From Mactromeris polynyma (taxonomy: Eukaryota; Mollusca; Bivalvia; Venerida; Mactridae): 64,000 nt of DNA. The DNA lies in assembly GCA_032209605.1 (NCBI GenBank), contig JASFXZ010000009.1, positions 22,679,553-22,743,552 of the forward strand, written 5' to 3'. Position numbers and translations under genes: made by a program. Shown in pieces: positions 11,991-22,875 of this stretch (the first letter of the stretch is position 1; every line of letters starts with the position of its first letter). The notes below the pieces were generated by a model. That model saw only the letters and a list, made by a program, of their open reading frames with translations. It searched no databases and was not told the origin of the DNA.

Positions 11991-14900
11991 ACAGACGTTG
12001 AAAGATGACCTTAGGTCTACTTCAAAACGGGTATGACGACACAATGAACACGGTAATGCTGTACAAACATATTCCAGTTAAGTTGATTATTTTGCGGAGA
12101 TGGGCCATCATAACAGTATTATGGCTTAAACAACAACAACAACTTTTATTCATCATTAAGCATTAAAGCATGCTTCTACATAAATACATAATAATATACA
12201 GGTAAACAGGTGTAGCGAATAAGACATGATAATTAATTGAGACAAAGGATAATTTAATGAGAAGCTTAAGAAACAATAGAAAATAATAATCATACTATGT
12301 ATTGACATGTTTACTGGTGTACATTTTTTGGGGGTTGTCATAGTAACAGTTTTGAAAGACTTGAAAAAGGCATTTCTGCGATCAACTTTAAAAGCAATTC
12401 ATAATGAAACGGTTACAACTTTATGTTTTCAAATTAAATAACATGTCTTTCTTCTGTTACTATCTTTATTTTGGGTTTCCATGGGAACGCAAATATTCAT
12501 AAAGCATCTAAATACTTACATGTTAGTAAAATACACAAAACGGATTGAAACTGTATCATGAATATGCCTTTCTTCATCTTACATCAATAAGACCATTAAA
12601 CTTATTGAATTCATACACAAAATATTATTCATAATATTTAAATTGAACTCAAAGTGGTTGCCATGGTAACAATTTTCTAAAATATGAATGAAATAGACAA
12701 AAAAATACCATTTTTGTCGAAAACTTAATATAATACAATTAGTCTTAGATTTATTAAGGCAAGTTTGATTTTCACATCAAGACATTGTATCCATAGCAAC
12801 CGTCACAATTAAATAAGTTATGTTAAAATATCTTTATAATGCATAAGACAAGCTGACGCAATCCATAAATCTTGCAAATTAAAGGTTATATCCAGTCAAA
12901 AAAGTTTTTAAAATCAATGTGTATATTTATTGACTCTAGTCGTTATGGCAACCATAAGTAATAAATATCAGTAATTAGATTTTAAATGATGTATTAAAAA
13001 AGACAGATCTGTAATATATGAAACCACAGCAATAATCATCTTACAAGCTACGACGTTACGCGGTCTTTATTTTTATTTGTAGCGGCTCAATGTCGTTTCA
13101 AACTTAGTAATATTTTGTTTCTTTCCAAGAAAACATTGTCAACCAACCTTCTTACAATATATTTTGTTCGAACTACACCCTTTACCGCGTTAATTAATCA
13201 GTATTTTATTAATTGAATCGACCGCAAGATCATATATCGTCTGTACGTCTGGTCCGGAAACAGACGGCTAAATAATGACAGTTTTAGAAAATTAAAGAAC
13301 TAGTTGGTGTTGACAAATAAATAAATGACATATACTTACTTGCAAACTGAATAGAACAGAAAAATCAACACGACAACAGCTCTGAACAAAAGGGAAGCTC
13401 TGTTTTTTGTCAAACGACACCGATCCGTAACAAAATACGCTGCATAGCAAACAACAATATTTGCCTCCCTTTACATACACCATTTCGGATAATAGGCAAC
13501 AATCGGACATCGCATGTCTTCAAGTTCGAGTATGCTTCTTTTGAAGTTGTTTTTATCGTAGATTTATCAGTTTCTTACTTTTAACTATATTACCGTTGCG
13601 GAGAATGATTATGAACGTGGTAGACGAGGATCTGCTAATACCATCTAGATCTAGATACCGTCTATCCTACGCACTTATTTGCAAAAAAATATTTAAAAGA
13701 AAATAGTATTGCAATATGATCTCCCCAAACTCAACGTAATGAATGTTTTACCAAATAATATATACATAATATATACAATATACGTATACGATATCTTTGC
13801 GTTGTTATTGGGAGATCATATTTTTTTTCAAACGTAGCCTTTATAATCAATACAGTTACGAGAATTTTATGTGGTGGGGTTATTTAAGGGGTGTGTATTT
13901 GTGTATATGCAATGTTCTCTACACTATTTTGGCATATTTCGAGAGGCATAATGTATATGTTTACACAGTACGTAAAAAAGCATGATATATTGTATAAGTC
14001 ATGCTTAATTATTTGATATTATCTGAGCAAAACTGTAACATTCTAATTAGTCAGGGGGTATGATAACTCATTAATAGTTGGGTTTTGTGAAAAGATATGA
14101 TAATTATGTAAACAACATCGATTGTAATGTTGTGTAACTAGATTTTTACCCAATATAATAAGAAAAATAACGTTCTTGCGCCTAAATAAAAACAGTTTAT
14201 GGGGCGTAACCATGCATATTCATTTCGCACATGTTTCTATAGCAACATTAGAATGATCATCGTAACTTAATAGTTTAATATTGGAAGTATAAACTATAAA
14301 CACATGCTGTCATATGCAGAAGAAATACAATTAGTTTTTTCCCAATGTTTACTGTTTTAGTTGCCAAGACAACTACGTTGGTTGTATCACAAAATTAACC
14401 ACATAGTTGAATGCTACATAGACATTTATTCATCATATCAAAATGTCATCGTATTTTGAAACAGGGTCAATTTTAGGCGTAAGTACAGCTACCCGTTATC
14501 ACAGACAGCGTCGAATTCATTAATCAGCTTCATTGTTACGTAATATTATATTTTAGGAGCTTAGTCGTTAAGACTCGTTAATATTCGTTTTAAAATATGT
14601 GACTGTACATGCATTATCGTTGAAAGCATGAAACATTGACAAATCGGTGTAAAGTTAATGCATGTAGTTGCCGTTATATCTTTGGAACAATCCTCATGAA
14701 AAGGAATGACGCAAAAACGACTACTAACTTAAGTATTTTCATGATTTTAATGGAACAATACTCACAAACAAATCAGAAAACATTAATTCCTATATCTTCG
14801 TTGAGGATAGTCCCTTCTTGAACCTTCGTCTGTGGTCAGCACAACACAGTTAAATACTTTCTTACGTAGGTAAGGCACTACAACCAAATTTTTTTTTCAC

Positions 14901-15537
14901 ATTTACACTTTTTTATCTCGTCATCTTGACTAAGCTTTATATTGACATTTAACGACTTTGTACGTTCTTCCTACCGCTATCAGGTTTACATCCATTTCGG
15001 AATTAAGGCACTTTCAATGGTATCAAACGTTCCTTAAGCGCATAATTTCTGCCTTAATAAGGAGTTGTCACTACTATCGATTAAACATTAGTTGGGAATA
15101 ACGTTATTGTATACACAATGTCTATTATCCGATCGTTTCTAAAACATGTTTTCATCGTCTGACTACCTCATAGTTAGTTTTCAATTGTTCTCAAGTAAAC
15201 AAACATACACTTACTATACAGATTGTATTTAACATTTATAAATGCATGATAACGAAACTAGCAATACATCACAGAACGCGGAGCTTATTTAAATGATCAG
15301 AAAGAATCGGGAGAGTCATACAAACTGTAACAGCAACAACGTACTAAATCTGTAAATAAAACAACTTGTGTTACTACAGGCGATATTTAATAACGAACAA
15401 TACAGCTCCTGTCAATAACATAACCAATGATCTTTATAGCAAGTTAACAAATCATGGAGATTTATGTAATACACAAAACAAAATATGTACATAAGAAAAC
15501 CACTAAGGTACACTAAAAAGACAAACGCCAAAGAGAA
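11991..15537. other. Gene-free stretch
   Basis: About 3.5 kb of AT-rich sequence. I see no exon with conserved protein character, no RNA gene and no clear repeat, apart from short A/T-rich motifs. A 62-residue ORF at 13,797-13,985 and a 72-residue one at 13,292-13,510 have no recognisable features. Confidence 0.35.
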
Positions 15538-16467
15538 TTATTCAGGCCAAACGTACGCATCACGTCCTTTGTTTGATGTAACATTTGTTCCCGCAATCGA
15601 CTTGGCATCTGGTGTTTTGTCAACGACTGGAATATAAGCGCAACTCAGAAATTCCCGAACTATATTGAACACCCTTTTATTCAAGACAAATGAAACGAAA
15701 AGGAAGACGCCTTGCAAAGTACTAAACGCGAGAGCAAGGAAAGAAAATACAGACATCTCAAAGATTGCGTCCACGATAAGAAGAGGCCAAGTAATTCCCT
15801 GCAGAGTCCATAATTAAGCGGATATAGATGAAAAACGTTTTCCTGTCAACGGTGTGCAGCCGTTTCGTACTTTGTAAGGTTTTCCCAATCGAAATATACG
15901 TCATTGTGAACAAGAAATATACCGACAGAGCGGGTGATAAAAGCCACAATTGTCGCCGTTTGATTGGTCAGAAAACAAATAGTTTCTCCATAACCAACAG
16001 AAGATCCGTTTGATAATATGAGATGACCACGAACAGTTGATTCTACGCAAACAGTTGGTGTAAGATATATGTATATATAAAAGAGACGTGTTCGTTTGTT
16101 TGAAATAACGTGTACGGACACATACCTCGATCGAAAAGACGTAATATATATGAAAAGCACAAATGTTCATAGCGCAGAACGTGGCGATCCAAAAGAAATG
16201 TATAGCAACGCCAAATATAGGACAAAGAACTGATGTGGTAGGCTGCCAAATACCACATTTAAGAGTGAGGTCAGCACCACAAAATAGAAATAGTATCAAG
16301 CTCATGTTGTTCTTCACAGGAACTGTCCTAAGAATTTTAAATAGACAATAAATTATGAAAGAAATTCCCAAACAAGTTAATGAAAGTATAGTGAATACGT
16401 GGTCAGCATTTTTATAAACCGTTTGCAGAACTGATATTACCATTTGCGTCGGCAATAATCGTTTCAC
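15538..16467 (-). pseudogene. Adhesion-type GPCR 7TM region, frameshifted
   Basis: In order on the - strand: TM1 (HVFTILSLTCLGISFIIYCL), TM2 with NNMSLILFLFCGADL, TM3 with HFFWIATFCAMNICAFHIYY (the class B2 HFFWLA.F.WMN signature), then after a frame change a TM4/ECL2 region (YGETICFLTNQTATIVAF). A second change leads to TM5-ICL3 (YISIGKTLQSTKRLH..DRKTFFIYIRL) and a third to TM6-TM7 (AFSTLQGVFLFVSFVLNKRV, with the family LQG..LF..F motif), ending at a stop at 15,538. Three breaks, each shifting in the same direction, lie within about 350 bp with no splice sites to explain them. The reading is a pseudogene unless the assembly has errors. Confidence 0.8.
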
Positions 16468-16941
16468 TAAGTGACTTGTAATCGTCGTAAGGCCAAAACA
16501 AAATAATAATGTGGTTCTGGTAACATGCTGAAAAAAATAGGGTAGGTAGGTAGGAAAAATATTTTATTTTTTAAAATTATTTTATTTCGGCTAAAACTGG
16601 ACATGTAGTATGAATAGATGAATAGGATACCATTAACATACAGACCATGAGAAGAGGAAAGAATATAGCAAAAACATCTTTGATTGTACAATTCTGAGTT
16701 CTTTTAAAGCTCAATACTTTGAAAATACCAAATAAACCTCATGACTGAACCATCATATCTTAAAATTTTATATTAATTGTTACACCAGAACACAGAAAAA
16801 TCTGACAGTATTAAACATGTTTGCTGGAATAAAAAGACAGTCACAAATGAATGATTTTAATCTCACCATGAAAAAAAAACTAAGTAGTTCCTGATATTCA
16901 GATAAAAATGGATGAATTATTTCATTTTTTTGTACAGTATT
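16468..16941. other. Non-coding spacer within the receptor locus
   Basis: AT-rich sequence between the 7TM region and the cysteine-rich ORF. A CACTTAG acceptor-like site precedes the 7TM segment on the - strand near 16,468-16,475, but its phase does not match the nearest upstream donor. Nothing else is recognised. Confidence 0.3.
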
Positions 16942-17912
16942 TTACTGTTTGCCATAAGGGCGACTTACTGCAGGTGAGATACCTTTCTCTTTACAGTCAT
17001 CACACAAGGGCAATACAGATTTGTACCTTTTCTTTAATTCTGGACAAATGATACCCTGCTGAATGCCACAGTAAGAACATATGTCTTTCCTACCAATGTC
17101 GCTTCCATAATATGGAATTTCATTCAAAGACAGACAAGTCATTACTTTTCCATGAAGGTAGTGTTTTGGTGGGGTGATTGGTGCACCGCAAGTGTAGTCA
17201 AAGTCGCTGTGCAAGGTAATCAGAGAGAACTGTTGGCGTTCAGTCAGACGGTGTTTGCAATACAATACTCGTGGTTTCCTGCACTCAATACAAGTGACCA
17301 CTGTCCGTGCATTTTGAGTTGTACAGATACCATACTCTCCAAATACTGGCTGTTCAGCGACTTCATCTACCAACCGGTCAGCATTATTTCCATTTCTACA
17401 CGATTATCAGTTGCATTTGTTGTTTCAACTGCAAACATGCCAGGCTGTTCTGTCAGAGGTTCATTGTGTTTATCTTTATGCTTTTTTCTTTGTTTCAAAG
17501 TGCTCTGTTTCTGTTCAGAAATATCTTTCAAAGAAGGCCGTGCTTCTTCTGTGGTATCCTCATGTTTTACTGCCTCATATTTCTTGTAATGGTCTGGGTT
17601 GAAATCATCCAATACTGGATCTGGAAGCCACTGCAAAAGTTCTTCTGGCAAATCTGGGGGCATGCAACATTTTTCATCTTTACATCTTCTTATTTGAAAA
17701 GAATAGTGTCTTTCACGACAGTGGTCTGCTATCCAGGTGTTGTAGGACTTTACTTTCTTTGTATGTACTTTTTGCAATTTGGTATCGTTTAAGTCCGGAA
17801 ATTTCTCTCTCAAGTGCCGCTTTAATATATCTATTTCAAGATCACTTACTGGGTCTACTGCTTCAATTGGTTCTGTTTTTATCTTAATGCGTGTGAATCT
17901 ATTCCTCACCAC
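16942..17912 (-). pseudogene. Cysteine-rich, zinc-finger-like ORF with one frame break
   Basis: Starting at Met 17,912, the first frame (to 17,367) has a charged N-terminus with IKTEP, a YSFQIRRCKDEKCCMPPDLP segment, LLQWLPDPVLDDFNPDHYKK and a Lys-rich stretch. A frame change at about 17,370 joins it to a C-terminal part (to 16,942) with CIECRKPRVLYCKHRL, DYTCGAPITPP, CSYCGIQQGIIC and LPLCDDCKEKG, i.e. several CxxC zinc-binding pairs. I recognise this as a type of multi-copy invertebrate protein of unknown function, plausibly transposon-derived; that is inference. It lies in the same orientation between the receptor ectodomain and 7TM parts, so it is either nested in an intron or inserted. 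Confidence 0.6.
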
Positions 17913-17944
17913 GGCTTATACTGGTTCTACGAGTCCACAATACT

Positions 17945-18307
17945 TTACCTTAAGGTCTGGACTTCTGGTAGCTTTAGCCCTGATGTCTGCCATGCTTCCA
18001 CACTTCTTAAACACATAATAACTCTGTCATGAGAACTTAAATACATATTTTCTGGAATTACCGCTTTGGATTTTGTGAGTATAAGTTTGCCTTTTATGTT
18101 GTTTCTTTGAAATTCAGACTCACGAAGTTCAGTCAGTGGGTATAATAAAAACCTGTTGACTTCGACAATTTTGCGAACATTTTGAAAAGCCGTATCATTA
18201 ATAACGAATGAGCTATCAACATTGTCTGTGCTGTGATAAGAACATTCCCGACTGCCTTTAAAACCATGCACATTTTGAGAAGGAGTTAATACTAGTTTTT
18301 TTATCAT
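17945..18307 (-). pseudogene. Receptor ectodomain piece (pre-TM region)
   Basis: The - strand frame encodes VEVNRFLLYPLTELRESEF, then GKLILTKSKAVIPENMYLSS and VIMCLRSVEAW. This resembles the membrane-proximal region of molluscan adhesion-type receptors, where a hydrophobic strand, a Leu/Val-rich strand and a Cys-containing strand precede TM1. A donor-like AAG|GTAAAG lies at its 3' end (about 17,951). It belongs with the 7TM region at 15.5-16.5 kb. Confidence 0.5.
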
Positions 18308-18344
18308 GTATAGTGTGAATAAAATGCAGAAAGTCCACTAAATA

Positions 18345-18607
18345 TTATTCTAACTCAGTAATGTTGTCTATAAAGTATACATCAACAGATATGTTTATTT
18401 GGAGAGAATAACCATTTTTCAGCTGTATTCCACCAACATCGTTTCTACACGGTTCTCCAGCAATTACCGAAATGTCATGCTCGTAGATTGTTGCCAACGT
18501 CTGTAGATATGTCAGTAGTTCATTTAATACAAACTCTCCAATTTCCCGCAACGTTACAGACAAATTCTCCATTCCGAACCCGACAATTACCTTCCCAAAT
18601 AAGTGAG
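18345..18607 (-). pseudogene. Receptor ectodomain piece cut by an insertion
   Basis: The - strand frame reads NELLTYLQTLATIYEHDIS, then PCRNDVGGIQLKNGYSLQIN and VDVYFIDNITELE. The GIQLKNGYSLQINIS pattern fits the same receptor type. The upstream side is truncated by the TIR element at 18,608-18,941, so the first residues of the open frame come from transposon sequence. Confidence 0.45.
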
Positions 18608-18941
18608 CAAAACCCGGTTTAATAAAGGTTAAACACAGTGGTATTGACACCGGGTTAAATGTGGGTCTTTTAGATTATCGGTAGACAAAATATGGGTTTT
18701 CTGGAGGAGCCAACTTAGTGTGTTTTTTTCTGAGTTAAAGTGGGTTTTTTAACACACTTCTCCAGAAGTTGGTTTTTTATGGACTTAAAGTGAGCAAAAG
18801 CGAGTTTTTAGGCATAAACAAAACCAATTTTTCCAGTGAAGCGAGTTGTTATTTCCAAAAAGACTCGCTTAAAACCCACTTTGTTGTCCAAAAACCTTTT
18901 AGTAAAAACCCAGAAAAAAACTCGATTTTAACCGAGTTTTG
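18608..18941. mobile_element. Small TIR element inside the receptor ectodomain
   Basis: CAAAACCCGGTTTAA at 18,608 is matched in inverted orientation by TTTAACCGAGTTTTG ending at 18,941 (15 bp, two or three mismatches). The ~334-bp interior is unusual: many AAAACCCACTT / GTGGGTTTT motifs on both strands and T-rich runs, with no coding. Its position cuts an ectodomain frame. The boundaries are my reading and could be off by a few bases. Confidence 0.45.
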
Positions 18942-19508
18942 GTAAATAACCCACGTTTCAGTTGGGGAGGGTTCCGTCTTGCATGGTTACGAAGAACGTA
19001 TACTGTATCTGGTAGAGCAGATAGCCGTAGGTACCATAATTGTGAATACAAGTTCCATTTGTAAGATAGTGATCTTTTGAACAAAACAATACACGACTCT
19101 CCTGCAAAAATGAGATAAACCTTTGATGAGAGCCCAAACAATTAATTAATTAACGCCTAATTTAGTTAGCATCTTTTAAAATATCGTATTCTGTTAAATC
19201 GCATTTATTATAAGACTGGACTTGATCGAAAATACAACTTTATGGACGAAATTGTCAAAATTAAAAAATGCCAATGTACTGAAAGACTATTTACATTGGA
19301 TTCCTTTGCTGTGTGATTGGTATGTCGATCGCATATTTGTACGTCGGTTGTCTCTCTAACTTCGTGTGCAAATATTGACTTCCACGCATTGCCAGCTATC
19401 GAAAACTATTTTTTATACGTTCCGAAGCCATAATTGCCAAGTAAATCTTTGCACATTTTATCCAACCACGGGAAGTCAATGCATTCAGATTTATCGTCGG
19501 AACGTACG
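18942..19508. other. Spacer within the receptor locus
   Basis: No clear exon. It is probably intron or decayed ectodomain sequence. Confidence 0.3.
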
Positions 19509-20009
19509 TCACAGTAATGTAATGCCAGTCTGTACAAATTCGACCGCACAGTGTTTTGCGGCTTCGAATAGGGAAAAAACATCGGGGGAAAACCAGGGTA
19601 TCATGGGTTTTTCACATTCAATTCTGATATCGAAGCTAACAACAGAGAGAGAATAAAGTACTTCAGCCTCAAAATCTGACATGCAAAACAGACATTCAAA
19701 TGATAGATGTTGATTCCTGAATGTATTTGTGTCTTTGCTACATTCTGGAGTAGCGGACGACCTTATGCATCGTTCATTTGGTATAACAGACTCACTGCAA
19801 ATATAATAACCAACAAAATAATCTCCAACCATCTCATTGGTAATGTTTAGCGGATCTTTATATGATTTGAAATAGTTTGCACAGTCATATGCTGGTTCCG
19901 CGTAATGTAAAGCATCCTCGTTATGAAAAGGAGACGATTTCACTGATTTTAGTGCATTCTGTAATCGATCTATTACATTTCTCATATTTAAAGTATATTT
20001 GGGCGCCAC
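19509..20009 (-). pseudogene. Receptor ectodomain, cysteine-rich segment
   Basis: The - strand frame encodes NEMVGDYFVGYYICSESVIP, then CSKDTNTFRNQHLSFECLFC (a Y/F-[KR]-N...C..C module), DIRIECEKPMIPWFSPDVFS and EAAKHCAVEFVQTG. Such modules repeat in the long extracellular regions of molluscan adhesion-type GPCRs. The open frame ends at a stop at 19,509 without a clear donor. It is consistent with a decayed exon of the locus whose 7TM region is at 15.5-16.5 kb. Confidence 0.55.
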
Positions 20010-20243
20010 ATTGCTTGTTTGTGGTATAATAAATATCCCAGTTCACACTTAGTTTACTAACATTTCTGTCTTGTGAAGAAACATAAATTGGTAGTTCAAA
20101 ATCGCTTTTGTTTGTTTAGTTCTGTTTTCGCAAGTTTGTCGCCAATGGCTTCAATGTTGTCACCTTTGGCAAATTTGTTGTTTCGTCGACAGAAATTCGA
20201 TCATTTCGAAACTGCGATTTGTACAATTCTCTTAACGTATCCA

Positions 20244-20620
20244 CTATGATTGACGCAGAAAAGTAGGCCGATTGTACCCATATTTCGTTTGCAGATTTGA
20301 TACTAAAGCCGACCTGTCATAGTTGCATATTCGACAATAAATGTTCTTGAAAGGCAGATGGTAGAGAGTTTCCGGCTCATACAAACACGCTTCCAATATT
20401 TCTTCTTTGAATTCCATCCACTTGCCTGTAACATTGCACTGGTTAATGATAGGTGTTGAGTCATAGTAATCTTCCGCCAGTCCTGGATTACAATACATAT
20501 TTTGTATTTATAACTTATTTTCCGGCAGGCGATGTCAATCCCAATATCATATCGTTGCCAAGTACCACTAACGTTACAAGACTCAGTGACATTATTATTT
20601 TTTGCAATATTATATAACAC
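20244..20620 (-). pseudogene. Receptor ectodomain, two overlapping frames
   Basis: One - strand frame (20,620-20,303) contains VTESCNVSGTWQRYD and IDIACRK. A second (20,498-20,244) contains PIINQCNVTGKWMEF, then EACLYEPETLYHLPFKNIYC and RICN. The two CNV(S/T)G(T/K)W units and the PFKNIYC..CN module belong together but lie in different frames, giving another frame break. Two related CNVxGxW units in a row suggest an internal duplication. Confidence 0.6.
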
Positions 20621-20640
20621 CTATACAGTATCGTAATCAT

Positions 20641-21154
20641 GGCCGGCGCAGTCAGCTGGTACATAATCTACATATGTATCAGGAATCTCGTAACGAATCT
20701 CACACGAATAATTGTTCAAGCCGTTACGTAGGTTAGCGAATGATTTCGCCCGAAATGAATAATAAGAACTTTCAAAACAGACTGCAGTGGGAACCCACGC
20801 TATCAGATCGTCCAGTTCTCCCCTCAGTTCTCTCTGAAGTAACAGGTTTAGTTTCGTTATCTGTCACCTCTTTATGAGTGGTGGACATTAACTGATCATG
20901 TTGTACCATGCGTTTGGACCACCGTATATGTTAGTTGGAATGCACTCGTAGTTGAGATACCCATACCACACGCTGGGGCAGCAAGCATTGAATAACATAC
21001 AGTTAAGGTGGCAGCTGCAATTTTGTGCACAGTTTCGATACGGCAAATATTCATCTTCAAATAGAGTGGTAGTTGGCATCGTATCTCCGCACGGGCGAAC
21101 TTTAACAAACTCGGACCATAGCTCCCTGAATGATGTATTGCCCAAGATCAGCAC
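20641..21154 (-). pseudogene. Receptor ectodomain N-terminal segment
   Basis: 21,154-20,888 on the - strand reads LPYRNCAQNCSCHLNCMLFN followed by ACCPSVWYGYLNYEC, a compact Cys-rich module (C..C.C...C....CC) that commonly opens the ectodomain of this receptor type. Further downstream, 20,790-20,641 reads SCEIRYEIPDTYVDYVPADC then AGHDYDTV before a stop. No signal peptide is visible before it. Together with the downstream pieces this defines a - strand receptor relic of about 5.6 kb. Confidence 0.55.
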
Positions 21155-22204
21155 ATTTCTTGATATTGATGTTGCTTAAAACAATCCAATATGCATTCAT
21201 TTGTTCATTGTTGGAAGGTTTAACGTGAATCTCTCTGTTTGTTAATTGCCTTCAACATCATTGTATTGACAATTCAAAGACAATTCAAGAGCTTAACGAC
21301 AATTAAGTCCGTAATCCGAGAAACATTGCGCACAATTTAGATGATGATTTTTGAAGAAATACAATATTTCAATTAAGCGATATTGCAATAAGTAGAACCG
21401 CACGTATGTCGCACACATCTGTAACTCATAAATACTTCCCCCGTCTTTCTTGATGAAGATTATTAAGACTTACACGATACACCAATACACCATACAAGTA
21501 TTAACTGAAGGCAAAATTCTCTAATTTCCACATATTCAAAGGTTGTCTACGACTGAATTTGAATGGAGATAATGTTTCCATAAATGAAAATAAACACTAG
21601 CATGCAAAAGCAATTTGTCACAATGGACTAACATTTTCACAAGTTATACATTGTACCATGAAATAATTTCAATACTGACTTTAAACTTGTCGATTTTTTA
21701 TTTACTTCTGAAAACTATCAGTAAAACCCAAGTGACCAATTACAAAGTCTGTTCAGTGTATTTACTCGACATCAAACCAACTGTTTCGAGCATTGCAATT
21801 ATAATATTTTTAGTTCATAATGAATCACGTTGTTATAACTTCACGGCAATTTCAGATTTAAACTTCGCTGATTTCATATAAGCTTTATATTCAAGACAGA
21901 AGCACAATTACATTGCAAAAACAACTAACTTGACATTTAGTAGCACTTAAAAGAACGATGTTAACTAATAATCATATACACATTATTGTAACTAATTAAT
22001 TATACGTAGACAGAATGCCGAAATATGAGACCAGCAACAAAACTACATCACCTAAAGTGTTGGCGGCGTAAGCGGGAGAATGTGTTCTCAAACTGTTCAA
22101 GGTTATGACACACTCGTTATAAGATGCAAATACTTGTTTTAACTCAGATGCAAAAGTTGTAAAGTAGCTTGCAGAATTACACACTTATGATCATCATAGA
22201 CTAT
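21155..22204. other. Gene-free stretch
   Basis: AT-rich sequence upstream of the receptor relic. I see no credible promoter or first exon. Nothing is recognised. Confidence 0.35.
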
Positions 22205-22875
22205 GAACTCTATCAGACATGCACAACGGTGGACTGACATGGTCAATGTACTATATCAGACGTGCACTCCACTGGACTGTCGTGATATCTGAACTCTATT
22301 AGACACGCAAACCACTGGACTGACATGGTCTATGTACTCTATCAGACACGCACACCACTGGACTGACATGGTCTATGTACTCTATCAGACACGCACACCA
22401 CTGGACTGACATGGTCTATGTACTATATCAGACATGCACACCAGTGGACTGACATGGTATATGTACTCTATCAGACATGCACACCAGTGGACAGACATGG
22501 TATATGTACTCTATCAGACATGCACACCAGTGGACTGACATGGTATATGTACTCTATCAGACATGCACACCAGTGGACTGACATGGTATATGTACTCTAT
22601 CAGACATGCACACCAGTGGACTGACATGGTATATGTACTCTATCAGACATGCACACCAGTGGACTGACATGGTATATGTACTCTATCAGACATGCACACC
22701 AGTGGACTGACATGGTATATGTACTCTATCAGACATGCACACCAGTGGACTGACATGGTATATGTACTCTATAAAACATGCACACCAGTGGACTGACCTG
22801 GTCTGTGTACTCTATAAGACATGCAAACCAGTGGACTGACAGGGTATGTGTACTCTATCAGACATGCACATCAGC
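22205..22875. repeat. 43-bp minisatellite, about 15 copies
   Basis: The unit is GACATGGTATATGTACTCTA followed by TCAGACATGCACACCAGTGG and ACT (43 bp). Central copies are nearly identical and edge copies are diverged, typical of a homogenising array. The period is not a multiple of three and no frame is conserved, so it is not coding. Confidence 0.92.

Noticed and set aside
20896..21179. Other-frame ORFs over the receptor N-terminal module
   Set aside because: Shadows of the Cys-rich - strand frame, with no features of their own.
22205..22875. Possible CRISPR-like array (43-bp repeats)
   Set aside because: Units are head-to-tail with no unique spacers, and the setting is eukaryotic. It is an ordinary minisatellite.
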